This document shows positions 17,931-27,595 of a stretch of DNA of 64,000 bases, in pieces. Origin of the DNA: Izhakiella capsodis (GTDB lineage: Bacteria > Pseudomonadota > Gammaproteobacteria > Enterobacterales > Enterobacteriaceae). A model generated the notes under the pieces. That model was not told the DNA's origin. It ran no database searches and saw nothing but the letters and a program-made list of their open reading frames with translations. The translations under genes and the position numbers were made by a program. The stretch lies in contig NZ_FOVC01000002.1 of the NCBI RefSeq assembly GCF_900115045.1, positions 517,971 through 581,970 on the forward strand. The letters run 5' to 3'. How positions within the stretch are numbered: position 1 is the first letter of the stretch; each line of letters begins with the position of its first letter.

Positions 17931-19403
17931 ATGAAAGCTGATAAAAAAGATGCAGCCGATAAGCATGCTGCCAGAAGACGTTGGTTAAACTCCCATGATT
18001 CGGGTTATCACAAAGCTATGGGAAATCGTCAGGTTCAGATGATCGCCATTGGCGGCGCTATTGGTACCGGCCTCTTTCTCGGTGCCGGAGCGCGTCTTCA
18101 GGCCGCCGGGCCAGCGCTGGCAATTGTCTACCTGGTCTGTGGGATCTTCTGTTTTTTCATTTTACGGGCACTGGGAGAGTTGGTACTGCATCGGCCTACC
18201 AGCGGCAGCTTTGTCTCTTATGCGCGCGAGTTTATGGGAGAGAAAGGCTCTTATGTCGCAGGCTGGATGTATTTTGTTAACTGGGCGATGACCGGGATTG
18301 TCGATATTACCGCCGTGGCGCTCTACATGCATTACTGGCATGCGTTTGGCGATATTCCTCAGTGGGCGCTGGCATTGGGGGCACTGGCCATTGTCGCTTC
18401 TATGAACATGGTTGGCGTGAAATGGTTTGCCGAAATGGAGTTCTGGTTTGCGCTAATTAAAGTCGCCGCAATAGCCATCTTTTTACTGGTCGGCATCGTG
18501 TTTCTTGGTAGCGGTAAGCCGATTGATGGAAATACCACCGGCTTTCATTTGATTTCAGATAACGGCGGGGTGTTCCCACATGGCATATTGCCAGCGCTGG
18601 TATTGATACAGGGCGTCGTGTTCGCCTTCGCCGCTATTGAAATGGTGGGGGTTGCTGCTGGGGAATGCAAAGATCCTAAGAACGTGGTGCCAAAAGCGGT
18701 TAACAGCGTAATCTGGCGTATTGGCCTGTTCTATGTAGGGTCGATTTTGCTGCTGGTTTTGCTGTTGCCCTGGAACGCCTATCAGGCAGGAGAGAGCCCA
18801 TTCGTTACCTTCTTCTCCAAACTTGGCGTGCCTTATATCGGCAGCATCATGAATATCGTCGTGCTGAGTGCAGCGCTTTCCAGCCTCAATTCTGGCCTTT
18901 ATGCCACTGCGCGTATCCTGCGCTCAATGTCGATGGGCGGCTCGGCGCCGAAAATTCTGTCTAAAATGAGCAAGCGTCAGGTGCCTTATATGGGCATTCT
19001 GGTCACGGTGTTGGTCTATGTGGCGGGCGTTTATCTTAACTACATCGTGCCATCCCGGGTATTCGAAATTGTGTTAAACATTGCCTCGCTGGGGATTATA
19101 TCCTCCTGGGCCTTCATCGTTCTGTGTCAGCTCAAACTGCGCAAGGCTATTCGTGAAGGTAAAGCCGAGGAAGTGAGTTTCAAAATGCCAGGCGCACCCT
19201 ATACCTCCTGGTTAACGCTACTATTTCTTGCCTGCGTTCTGGTACTGATGGCCTTCGACTACCCGAACGGAACCTGGACTATCGCCAGTATTCCGGTTCT
19301 GGCGTTACTTCTGATACTTGGCTGGTTTGGCGTACGTAAACGTGCGCATGAGATTTCTCAGCAACAGCATGATGAAGAGCATCTGAATAACCTGCCAGGC
19401 TAA
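17931..19403 (+). CDS. ansP: AnsP-like L-asparagine permease
   Basis: 490 residues, closely matching E. coli AnsP (amino acid-polyamine-organocation superfamily). Twelve membrane segments are expected; the signature GNRQVQMIAIGGAIGTGLFL (about 33-52) starts the first, and SSLNSGLYATARILRSM is a conserved later motif. It imports asparagine across the inner membrane with protons. The ATG at 17931 has AGGA seven bases upstream and matches the family start. In E. coli ansP is elsewhere; here it fills the place of narQ and aegA between acrD and nudK. Confidence 0.9.
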   Translation: MKADKKDAADKHAARRRWLNSHDSGYHKAMGNRQVQMIAIGGAIGTGLFLGAGARLQAAGPALAIVYLVCGIFCFFILRALGELVLHRPTSGSFVSYAREFMGEKGSYVAGWMYFVNWAMTGIVDITAVALYMHYWHAFGDIPQWALALGALAIVASMNMVGVKWFAEMEFWFALIKVAAIAIFLLVGIVFLGSGKPIDGNTTGFHLISDNGGVFPHGILPALVLIQGVVFAFAAIEMVGVAAGECKDPKNVVPKAVNSVIWRIGLFYVGSILLLVLLLPWNAYQAGESPFVTFFSKLGVPYIGSIMNIVVLSAALSSLNSGLYATARILRSMSMGGSAPKILSKMSKRQVPYMGILVTVLVYVAGVYLNYIVPSRVFEIVLNIASLGIISSWAFIVLCQLKLRKAIREGKAEEVSFKMPGAPYTSWLTLLFLACVLVLMAFDYPNGTWTIASIPVLALLLILGWFGVRKRAHEISQQQHDEEHLNNLPG

Positions 19404-19412
19404 CTTTCCTTC

Positions 19413-19436
19413 GCCGGCGCGTTTGATGGCGCCGGC
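19413..19436 (+). terminator. Hairpin after ansP
   Basis: Perfect 8-bp stem GCCGGCGC/GCGCCGGC with an 8-base loop, followed only by TGCTTTC. Probable weak terminator. Confidence 0.5.
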
Positions 19437-19532
19437 TGCTTTCATATCCATCTTCTGTATCGCATTATTAAGATAGTTTTCGATCGCCTCGCGCACTACC
19501 ATTTATTACTTCATCAAAGACAGGGTGTCATT

Positions 19533-20111
19533 ATGTCCCTCCAAATTAATTTGATAAAAAATAAAGTGTTGTCAGAAAACTGGTTTGTTTTGCGCAATTA
19601 TACCTATGAACTGTCAGGCCCTACTGGCTGCAAAGTCTGCCATAAACGTGAGGTCTACGATCGCGGTGATGGTGCCACCATCTTGCTCTATAACCGCAAT
19701 AAAAATAGCGTGGTACTTACGCGTCAGTTTCGCATTGCCACCTGGGTAAATAAAAATCCTGACGGTATGCTTATTGAAACCTGCGCTGGCCTGCTTGATG
19801 ACGACTCGCCGGAGGAGTGCATACGTAAAGAGGCCATGGAGGAGACCGGTTATGCCGTGGGTCACGTAGAAAAGCTGTTTCAGCTTTATATGTCGCCCGG
19901 AGGCGTTACTGAAATCGTACATTTTTTTGCAGCGGAATACAGTGATGCATTGAGAGAAGGGGGCGGCGGCGGCGTTGAGGACGAGCAAATTGAGGTGCTG
20001 GAGATGAGTTATCCAGAGGCGATGGCATGGGTAGCTGATGGTCGTATTTGCGATGGAAAAACGCTAATACTGCTTCAGCAGGCGCAGCTTAGGGGATGGC
20101 TGCACCGATAA
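19533..20111 (+). CDS. nudK: NudK, GDP-mannose pyrophosphatase (Nudix)
   Basis: 192 residues, as in E. coli NudK (191). It hydrolyses GDP-mannose to mannose 1-phosphate and GMP. The Nudix box runs from GLLDDDSPEECIRKEA to MEETGY (about residues 87-109) with the metal-binding EExxE-type glutamates. Flanking conserved parts are KREVYDRGDGATILLY and LYMSPGGVTEIVHFF. A run of five glycines (GGGGG) lies near residue 150. The start has only a weak ribosome-binding site. Stand-alone gene. Confidence 0.93.
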   Translation: MSLQINLIKNKVLSENWFVLRNYTYELSGPTGCKVCHKREVYDRGDGATILLYNRNKNSVVLTRQFRIATWVNKNPDGMLIETCAGLLDDDSPEECIRKEAMEETGYAVGHVEKLFQLYMSPGGVTEIVHFFAAEYSDALREGGGGGVEDEQIEVLEMSYPEAMAWVADGRICDGKTLILLQQAQLRGWLHR

Positions 20112-20404
20112 TTTTCTGGTGCTAAAGGGCAGATAAAGTCGGCAGTGTTTAACTCTGTCCGATGGTGTTCTGCTTATATCAACAAGAAGCAATTTGACGA
20201 CGAATTGAAAATCTCAATCGACCCGGATGATATTTAAGATGCCCTGGTTAAATTATGTCACGTATTCGTTTTTTCAGTTCTATCCGGAGGGTTGACGGCG
20301 TTAACAGATTGGAAAGTATCCGACAAGTTTTTTTAAAATTAAGACGATAGATGCCTAATCTTAACTGTTTTATTTTTCAGGTTGTCGTTAGCCTGTTTTT
20401 CTTT

Positions 20405-20954
20405 TTTTCGCGATGGCATCACAAAGGGCACGAAGAGAGTTCTCATGCACCGCTCGGTGGCTGCCAGCGATTAAACCGTTACGGCCTTTTCAATTGTTGA
20501 GAATCTCTTCTATTAATGCCACTTTGGATGAGTGTGCTACTGAGGTTGTCTCTTCTTTATGCCGTTCGTCTGCCCGCGGATCCTTTGCAGACAGTCATTT
20601 CTGACTGGCAAATAGCCTTAATTATTGCCTGGCAATAAATACTCCGGACGATGTTGGTCAGGTCATGACTATCAGCCGTCATGCGGGAATTCAGGCGCGC
20701 GCGTTGTTCCGAATTGATCATGGAAATGGTTACAGTGGAAAGTTACCCGGAGGTCTTTTAAAAGATAACCTGCTGCCGGTTCAGAAGCGTCTCAGCATCG
20801 ATCTTAAGCGCTTGCAGATTGACGCTCATCCTCTCAGCACCGCTCATAACATTTCGATGGATGAATTTTTCGCGCAGGCAATGGAAGGCGACACTATCCA
20901 GTTGTACAACCCGCGGGCAACCAGTTCGCTTCATGGCATGAATTCACGCTGTAA
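20405..20954 (+). pseudogene. Decayed gene A of an unidentified pair (two frameshifts, one stop)
   Basis: Reading on three successive frames gives one continuous protein-like product. Frame 2 (20405-20638) has an internal TGA at 20498 and contains VRLPADPLQTVISDWQIALI. A shift near 20630 moves to frame 1 (LAINTPDDVGQVMTISRHAG, then RLSIDLKRLQIDAHPLS). A second shift near 20912 moves to frame 0, giving PAGNQFASWHEFTL and a TAA at 20952. The C-terminus joins smoothly across each break, which argues for recent decay rather than chance open frames. I do not recognise the family. The true 5' end may lie upstream of 20405, within 20112-20404, where nothing else is seen. Confidence 0.5.
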
Positions 20955-20957
20955 CTG

Positions 20958-21575
20958 ATGGATAGAGTACCCAGCAGGCAAAACAGCGCGAGCGCCTGGG
21001 GTAAAGATGGCAACGGGTCACCTGTCGCTGTCTCGCGTGAACGCAAAGTACCGCGCGTGTTTATACAGACCCATCTTCCTAAAGGCACTGACGCGTAATG
21101 AGGCTAGTGAATTAATCGATTATGGCACCTGGCGAGTTAACCTGGGCCAATGCTTACTCGACCCTCAGCGGCGTCAGGTGAGGGTGTCACCGTCGACTGA
21201 AAAAAAAACCGCTACTGCGGATAAGCTGCGAAACGGGAGTCTTAACGTCCTCTCTCTACCGTTTGAGATGGTGCGTCAACAGCCTTATCAAGCAAAAGAC
21301 TCTCGACTACGTTGCCTTTAAGCGCTCTGGGCCAGGAGGTAATAAATTTTGACTTGGTCAACGCGGAGTATGAGGCGATCGGGGGCGTCTTGCTGACTTA
21401 CCGTAAAGATCGAAGTTTGGAAGTCTGTGGCGTCGCCACGCGCTGGCAGCTCATTGGTCAGTAATTTGAACTGGCGGAATAGGCACGGGAGGAAATCTGT
21501 GAGGACTGGCCTGGCAGCGTCGGCTGGCTGATGCGCTGGGTCAGTATTCGTTCGAGCGAATATAAATCCCGGTAA
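20958..21575 (+). pseudogene. Decayed gene B, directly downstream of gene A
   Basis: An ATG three bases after the gene A stop opens frame 0 (MDRVPSRQNSASAWGK, then RKVPRVFIQTHLPKG). This closes at 21096, but frame 1 carries the sequence on (ALTRNEASELIDYGTWRVNL) to 21321. Frame 0 then resumes (ALGQEVINFDLVNAEYEAI, then LEVCGVATRWQLIGQ) through in-frame TAA and TAG codons to AREEICEDWPGSVGWLMRWV and a stop at 21573. Assembled length is about 200 residues. Tight spacing suggests genes A and B were an operon. Unidentified; no domain assigned. Confidence 0.5.
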
Positions 21576-21627
21576 TGATGACAGAGGATAGCAACCTGCT
21601 GCTGATTTTCAGCGCGTCAGGTAAATA

Positions 21628-21657
21628 GAAAAACCCGACACACGTGTCGGGTTTTTC
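21628..21657. terminator. Bidirectional terminator between pseudogene B and tktB
   Basis: Stem CCCGACAC/GTGTCGGG (21634-21641 with 21644-21651) with A and T runs on both sides, so it can stop transcripts from both directions. It is the terminator of talA-tktB on the minus strand. Confidence 0.85.
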
Positions 21658-21672
21658 TATGTCAGCGCTGAA

Positions 21673-23673
21673 TTAAACTGGCTTAAGCAGCGCTTTAGCG
21701 TGATTGACAATACTCTCCACGGTAAAGCCGAAGGCGGTAAACAGTTTGTCGGCTGGTGCAGATTCGCCGAATGTGGTCATGCCAACGATCTTACCGTTCA
21801 GACCAACGTATTTATACCAGTAATCGGCAATACCCGCTTCAACCGCCACTCGTGCAATGACAGTCGAAGGCAGTACCGACTCCCGGTAAGCCACATCTTG
21901 CTTATCGAACAGGTCGCTTGAAGGCATGGAGACCACCCTTACGTTGTGTCCGTCAGCGCTCAATTTCTGCTGAGCTTGTAGCGTAATTTCAACCTCAGAG
22001 CCAGTTGCTATCAGGATTATGTCCGGCGTGCCTGCACACTCTTTCAGTACGTAGGCTCCGCGTGAAATATTTTCCAGCTGCTTTTGATCGCGCTCCGGCT
22101 GGGCCAGATTCTGCCGTGACAAAATCAGCGCCGTCGGACCATGATGCCTTTCAATGGCATGCTTCCATGCAACGGCTGTCTCAACCTGGTCACAGGGACG
22201 CCAGACGCTCATATTTGGCGTGACCCGCAGGCTGGCCAGCTGCTCAACTGGCTGATGCGTCGGACCATCTTCCCCCAGACCGATAGAGTCGTGGGTGTAA
22301 ACCAGGATCTGTCGGGCTTTCATCAGTGCCGCCATGCGCACCGCATTGCGTGCATATTCAACGAACATCAGGAAAGTCGCGGTATAGGGTACAAAGCCGC
22401 CGTGGCTGGCAATACCATTAGCGATAGCGGTCATGCCAAATTCACGTACGCCATAGTGAATATAGTTACCAGCGATATCCTCGTTTAGCGGTTTAGAGCC
22501 GGACCACATGGTCAGGTTGCTTGGGGCCAGGTCTGCCGAGCCGCCAAGAAATTCCGGCAATAGCTTACCGTAGGTTTCCAGGGCATTCTGTGAAGCCTTT
22601 CGGCTGGCGATTTTCTGTGGATTTGCCTGTAACTGCTGGATAAATTTCTGCGCCTGTGTTTCCCAGTGGTTTGGCAACTTGCCCTGTATCCGGCGGCTAT
22701 ACTCCGCGGCTAATTCAGGGTAGGCCGCTTTATAGGCGGCGAATTTATCCTGCCAATTTTTCTCGCGTGTAGCACCGGCTTTTTTGGCGTCCCAGTCGGC
22801 GTAAATCTCTTTTGGAATGTCAAATGGCGGATAATTCCAGCCTAGCTTCTTACGCGTCAGCGCCACCTCTTCTGCGCCTAACGCCGCGCCGTGCGCCTCT
22901 TCTTTGCCAGCTTTGTTCGGCGAACCGAAGCCAATAATGGTGCGGCAGATGATCAGCGAAGGCTTGTCAGTGACGCTTTGTGCTGTTTTGATGGCCTCAG
23001 CAACTGCCTCAGAGTCGTGCCCGTCGATATCGTGAATAACGTGCCAGTTGTAGGCCTCAAAGCGTTTTGCCGTATCATCGGTAAACCAGCCTTTAACTTC
23101 ACCGTCAATCGAAATACCGTTGTGATCGTAGAAACCGATCAGCTTGCCGAGGCCGAGAGTACCAGCCAGAGAGCAAACTTCATGAGAGATGCCTTCCATC
23201 AGACAGCCGTCCCCCATAAATACCCAAGTGTGATGATCGACAATATCGTGTCCAGGGCGGTTGAACTGCGCGCCTAGTGTGCGCTCGGCGATAGCCATGC
23301 CCACCGCGTTAGCCAGCCCTTGTCCCAGTGGCCCGGTGGTGGTTTCAACGCCCGGCGTATAGCCAATTTCCGGATGACCTGGCGTTTTTGAATGCAATTG
23401 ACGGAAATTTTTAAGCTCTTCTATCGGCAGATCGTAGCCAGTCAGATGCAGCAGGCTGTATAACAGCATTGAGGCGTGACCGTTAGAAAGAACGAATCGA
23501 TCGCGATCGCTCCACGCTGGATTTTGTGGATTGTGCTTGAGAAAATCGCGCCATAATACTTCAGCAATATCGGCCATACCCATAGGCGCGCCTGGATGGC
23601 CGGAGTTTGCTTGCTGCACAGCATCCATACTCAGTGCGCGAATTGCGTTAGCCAGTTCTCTACGTGAGGACAT
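21673..23673 (-). CDS. tktB: Transketolase (TktB type)
   Basis: 666 residues. It transfers two-carbon units between pentose and hexose phosphates using thiamine diphosphate. Seen are the cofactor motif GDGCLMEGISHEVCSLAGT, the N-terminal SGHPGAPMGMADIAEVLW with a catalytic histidine, and YGVREFGMTAIANGIA with the catalytic glutamate. The name tktB rests on its position beside talA, the same gene pair as in E. coli; by sequence alone it could be any enterobacterial transketolase. It follows talA on the minus strand with an 84-bp gap. Confidence 0.93.
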   Translation of the reverse strand: MSSRRELANAIRALSMDAVQQANSGHPGAPMGMADIAEVLWRDFLKHNPQNPAWSDRDRFVLSNGHASMLLYSLLHLTGYDLPIEELKNFRQLHSKTPGHPEIGYTPGVETTTGPLGQGLANAVGMAIAERTLGAQFNRPGHDIVDHHTWVFMGDGCLMEGISHEVCSLAGTLGLGKLIGFYDHNGISIDGEVKGWFTDDTAKRFEAYNWHVIHDIDGHDSEAVAEAIKTAQSVTDKPSLIICRTIIGFGSPNKAGKEEAHGAALGAEEVALTRKKLGWNYPPFDIPKEIYADWDAKKAGATREKNWQDKFAAYKAAYPELAAEYSRRIQGKLPNHWETQAQKFIQQLQANPQKIASRKASQNALETYGKLLPEFLGGSADLAPSNLTMWSGSKPLNEDIAGNYIHYGVREFGMTAIANGIASHGGFVPYTATFLMFVEYARNAVRMAALMKARQILVYTHDSIGLGEDGPTHQPVEQLASLRVTPNMSVWRPCDQVETAVAWKHAIERHHGPTALILSRQNLAQPERDQKQLENISRGAYVLKECAGTPDIILIATGSEVEITLQAQQKLSADGHNVRVVSMPSSDLFDKQDVAYRESVLPSTVIARVAVEAGIADYWYKYVGLNGKIVGMTTFGESAPADKLFTAFGFTVESIVNHAKALLKPV

Positions 23674-23757
23674 TTTCTTCTCCGTTGGCTTAAAGAACCC
23701 GGGGGATTAGCACCCCCTCAAATAGGTGAAGGGCGGTTTGCGCCACTCCGGAAGTTT

Positions 23758-24708
23758 TTACAGTTTTGCTGACAGTACGTCTTCCAGCTTCTGCTGATCG
23801 ACGGCGAATTGACGAATACCTTCAGCCAGTTTTTCGACTGCCATCGGATCCTGATTATGCGCCCAGCGGAATTCTGATTCTGAAAGCGGCGAGGGCGGGT
23901 TAAGGGCCTCGGTTGACGGTTCCAGTCTACGCTTAACGGGTGCTTCACTGGCCTGAAGCTCTTGCAGCAGGTTCGGGGAGATGGTTAAACGATCGCAGCC
24001 TGCCAGCGCGATAATTTGCTCTGTTTTACGAAAACTGGCACCCATAATGATGGTGTTGTAGCGATGTTGTTTATAATAATTGTAGATATTACGTACTGAC
24101 TGTACCCCTGGATCTTCATCAACCCGATAAGGGGCGAGCGGCTTACGGCTGTTGTACCAGTCGTAGATACGTCCAACGAAAGGTGAAATCAGAAAGACTC
24201 CGGCTTCGGCGCAAGCGCGTGCCTGGGCAAAAGAAAAAAGGAGCGTCAGATTACATTGAATGCCGTTTTTTTCCAGCTCGGCTGCGGCGCGGATACCTTC
24301 CCATGTTGAGGCCAGCTTGATAAGTACTCTTGAGCGGTCAATACCGTGATCTTCGTACATACGGATCAGTTTTTCCGCTTTGGTGACGCACATTCCACGA
24401 TCAAAAGAGAGGCGAGCATCGACTTCGGTTGAAACGCGGCCCGGAACGCTTTTTAAAATCTCCATGCCAAGATTTATAGCGACTTTATCGCTGGCATTAA
24501 TAATTTGCGTTTCTTTATTACCGCCTTGCTTTTTCGCGAAGTCGATCGCATCAGTAATCAGGTGCTTATATGATTCAAGTCCGGCGGCTTTGAGGATCAG
24601 CGAAGGGTTGGTCGTGGCGTCTTCAGGATGATAATCACGGATAGATTCAATGTCACCGCTGTCCGCGACGACGGTTGTATACTGTTTTAATGCTTCAAGC
24701 TGGTTCAT
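23758..24708 (-). CDS. talA: Transaldolase (TalA)
   Basis: 316 residues, the E. coli TalA length. It transfers the dihydroxyacetone unit from sedoheptulose 7-phosphate to glyceraldehyde 3-phosphate. The Schiff-base lysine is K131 in VLIKLASTWEG; the N-terminal VVADSGDIESI and the DATTNPSLILKA signature are also present. AAGGAG lies eight bases before the start. First gene of the talA-tktB pair, a combination that in E. coli is induced in stationary phase. Confidence 0.95.
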   Translation of the reverse strand: MNQLEALKQYTTVVADSGDIESIRDYHPEDATTNPSLILKAAGLESYKHLITDAIDFAKKQGGNKETQIINASDKVAINLGMEILKSVPGRVSTEVDARLSFDRGMCVTKAEKLIRMYEDHGIDRSRVLIKLASTWEGIRAAAELEKNGIQCNLTLLFSFAQARACAEAGVFLISPFVGRIYDWYNSRKPLAPYRVDEDPGVQSVRNIYNYYKQHRYNTIIMGASFRKTEQIIALAGCDRLTISPNLLQELQASEAPVKRRLEPSTEALNPPSPLSESEFRWAHNQDPMAVEKLAEGIRQFAVDQQKLEDVLSAKL

Positions 24709-25241
24709 CTCTTAACTCCTTGATACGCAATTTTCATACAATTGCAAAATAACTTACGCATATGAACACATTGCAGCAGGCTCATGGCGATGAAAATGTG
24801 CTTTTTCAGATTGTTGCAATGGACTTAGCCGATTCAGCAAGCGTAGCTAATCCACTCTGGAGAACAATATTTTACGAAAGAAACAGCATCTGGTCTTCCT
24901 GCAGCGTCAAGGTCATACAACGCAAATACGTACAACATTTAACGTCGGGGAGCTGATTGTTAACTTATTAAGCTTAGCAGAAAGGGCATTATCATGAGGT
25001 TTCGAACCGTGACATTCAGTGCTTATTTTATTCAGGTTCCCGACCTCTTGAGCTGCGTGTATCCGTATCAGGGCAGCCCGATTGTGCTGGTAGCTGGTTT
25101 ATGCGCTGATGGTTTTATTTTTATTTCAGCAAAGTTCAAATATTACTTTTGTGTTCTCATTTTTCGCGCTCTGTCGACGTTTATGACATTGTTTAGCTTC
25201 TATAGTTATCAACCAGGCCAAAACGATAACAGGAGTAGCAA
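24709..25241. other. Divergent gap between talA and maeB
   Basis: 533 bp with no convincing gene. It must hold the talA and maeB promoters. A possible minus-10 element (TATAGT) lies near 25200, about 40 bp before maeB, but no well-spaced minus-35 was found. The segment is AT-rich in its second half. Confidence 0.45.
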
Positions 25242-27521
25242 ATGGACGATCAACTGAACCAGAGTGCACTGGACTTTCATCAGTATCCGGTTCCAGGGAA
25301 GATTCAGGTCATCCCAACTAAACCTCTGGCTACGCAGCGCGATCTTGCGCTGGCTTATTCACCAGGCGTGGCTGCACCCTGTCTGGAAATTGCCGATGAT
25401 CCACAGGCAGCCTATAAATACACTGCACGCGGTAATCTGGTGGCAGTGATTTCGAACGGTACGGCAGTGCTTGGCCTGGGAAATATTGGCGCACTGGCGG
25501 GTAAGCCTGTGATGGAAGGCAAGGGCGTGCTGTTTAAAAAGTTTGCGGGTATTGATGTCTTTGATATTGAAGTCGACCAGAACGACCCCGACAAATTCAT
25601 TGAGGTCGTTTCGGCGCTGGAGCCGACATTTGGCGGTATCAATCTTGAAGATATTAAGGCACCGGAATGTTTCTACATTGAAAAAAAACTGCGCGAGCGC
25701 ATGAATATTCCGGTGTTTCATGACGATCAGCATGGCACGGCGATCATTTGCTGTGCAGCGGTGCTTAACGGTCTGAAAGTGGTTAAAAAGACGCTATCGG
25801 ATGTGCGATTGGTGGTATCGGGTGCCGGCGCTTCTGCGATAGCTTGTATGAATCTGTTGGTTACGATGGGGATGAAAAAGCACAATATCACTGTGTGCGA
25901 CTCTAAAGGCGTGATTTATCAGGGACGTGAAAAGAACATGGCGGAGACCAAAGCCGCCTATGCCGTGGCGGATACAGGTAAGCGTAAGCTGGAAGAGGTT
26001 ATTGAAAACGCAGATATTTTCCTCGGCTGCTCTGGCCCCGGTGTGCTCAATCAACTGATGGTTAAGCGGATGGCACGCGATCCGCTAATTCTGGCGCTGG
26101 CAAATCCTCAGCCTGAAATTCTGCCGCCACTGGCAAAAGAAGTTCGCCCTGATGCCATCATCTGCACCGGACGTTCGGATTATCCGAATCAGGTAAATAA
26201 CGTGCTGTGCTTTCCATTCATTTTTCGTGGTGCGCTGGATGTCGGTGCAACGGCGATCAACGAAGAGATGAAGCTGGCTGCGGTTAATGCTATTGCCGGG
26301 CTGGCACAGGCGGAGCAGAGCGATGTGGTTGCATCGGCGTATGTCGATCAGGATCTGACCTTCGGGCCTGAGTACCTGATCCCCAAACCGTTTGATCCGC
26401 GTTTAATCGCCCAGATTGCACCCGCGGTAGCGCAGGCGGCAATGGATTCTGGCGTAGCAACGCGCCCAATTAAGGATATGGAAGCCTACAAAGACAAGCT
26501 GGCGGAATTTGTCTATAAAACCAATCTGTTTATGAAACCCATTTTCGCTCAGGCACGTAAGGAGCCCAAAAGGGTCGTACTGGCGGAGGGGGAGGATATT
26601 CGTATCCTGCATGCCACTCAGGAGCTGATTAGTCTTGGTCTGGCAAAGCCGGTGCTGATTGGTCGTCCCGGCGTTATTGAAATGCGTCTGAAAAAACAGG
26701 GTTTGAAAATTCAGCCGGGTAAAGATTTTGAAGTAGTCAATAATGAATCCGATTCGCGCTTCAAGGCTTACTGGAACGAATATTACCAAATCATGAAGCG
26801 GCGGGGTGTTACTGCCGAACAGGCACAGCGTGCGCTTATTGGCAATCCTACGCTGATTGGTTCGATTATGGTTCATCGTGGCGAAGCGGATGCGCTGATT
26901 TGTGGCACCATCGGTGATTATCACGAACATTTTCGGGTGCTGGAGAACGTATTTGGCTACCGCAAGCAGCAAAAAGTTGCCGGGGCGATGAACGCGTTAC
27001 TGCTGCCGGGGGGGAATACGTTTATCGCCGATACCTATGTTAATGCCGATCCCAGTGCCGAGCAGCTGGCAGAGCTGACGTTGCTAGCGGCGGAGACGGT
27101 ACGCCGCTTCGGTATCGAGCCGCGGGTGGCGCTGCTGTCTCACTCCAGCTTTGGTAGTTCTGATGGACCCTCCGCGCGAAAAATGCGAGAGGCGCTGGCG
27201 TTGATTCAGCAGCGGGCGCCGGAGCTGGAAGTGGATGGTGAAATGCATGGCGATGCCGCTCTGCTGGAAAGCATCCGTAGGGATCTGATGCCGGACAGCC
27301 CGCTAAAAGGGTCGGCAAATCTGCTTATTATGCCGAACATGGAGGCGGCGCGTATCAGTTACAATTTGCTACGCGTTTCCTGCTCCGACGGGGTGACGGT
27401 GGGGCCAGTGCTGATGGGCATGGCCAGCCCCGTACATGTTCTGACGCCAATAGCCTCAGTGCGTCGCATTGTAAACATGGTAGCGCTGGCGGTCGTTGAG
27501 GCGCAAATCGCCCCGCTATAA
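25242..27521 (+). CDS. maeB: MaeB, NADP-dependent malic enzyme with phosphotransacetylase-like domain
   Basis: 759 residues, the size of the hybrid MaeB type. The N-terminal malic-enzyme part (about 1-430) contains YSPGVAAPC, FHDDQHGTAIICCAA and the NADP-binding VVSGAGASAIACMNLL, and decarboxylates malate to pyruvate with NADP. The C-terminal part (about 430-759) resembles phosphotransacetylase (ALICGTIGDYHEHFRV, EVDGEMHGDAALLE); in E. coli it is regulatory, sensing acetyl-CoA, rather than catalytic. AGGAG lies seven bases upstream of the ATG. Monocistronic. Confidence 0.95.
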   Translation: MDDQLNQSALDFHQYPVPGKIQVIPTKPLATQRDLALAYSPGVAAPCLEIADDPQAAYKYTARGNLVAVISNGTAVLGLGNIGALAGKPVMEGKGVLFKKFAGIDVFDIEVDQNDPDKFIEVVSALEPTFGGINLEDIKAPECFYIEKKLRERMNIPVFHDDQHGTAIICCAAVLNGLKVVKKTLSDVRLVVSGAGASAIACMNLLVTMGMKKHNITVCDSKGVIYQGREKNMAETKAAYAVADTGKRKLEEVIENADIFLGCSGPGVLNQLMVKRMARDPLILALANPQPEILPPLAKEVRPDAIICTGRSDYPNQVNNVLCFPFIFRGALDVGATAINEEMKLAAVNAIAGLAQAEQSDVVASAYVDQDLTFGPEYLIPKPFDPRLIAQIAPAVAQAAMDSGVATRPIKDMEAYKDKLAEFVYKTNLFMKPIFAQARKEPKRVVLAEGEDIRILHATQELISLGLAKPVLIGRPGVIEMRLKKQGLKIQPGKDFEVVNNESDSRFKAYWNEYYQIMKRRGVTAEQAQRALIGNPTLIGSIMVHRGEADALICGTIGDYHEHFRVLENVFGYRKQQKVAGAMNALLLPGGNTFIADTYVNADPSAEQLAELTLLAAETVRRFGIEPRVALLSHSSFGSSDGPSARKMREALALIQQRAPELEVDGEMHGDAALLESIRRDLMPDSPLKGSANLLIMPNMEAARISYNLLRVSCSDGVTVGPVLMGMASPVHVLTPIASVRRIVNMVALAVVEAQIAPL

Positions 27522-27595
27522 CCTGTCGCTGCTGGGTTGACCGTTGACATGATGCTCCGGGCAAAGGACGGGCTGGAGACATTATCAGGGATGTG

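Noticed and set aside
22891..23277. 128-residue frame antisense to tktB
   Set aside because: Shadow of a highly conserved gene; no independent evidence.
26403..26972. 189-residue frame antisense to maeB
   Set aside because: Shadow of the phosphotransacetylase-like domain coding sequence.
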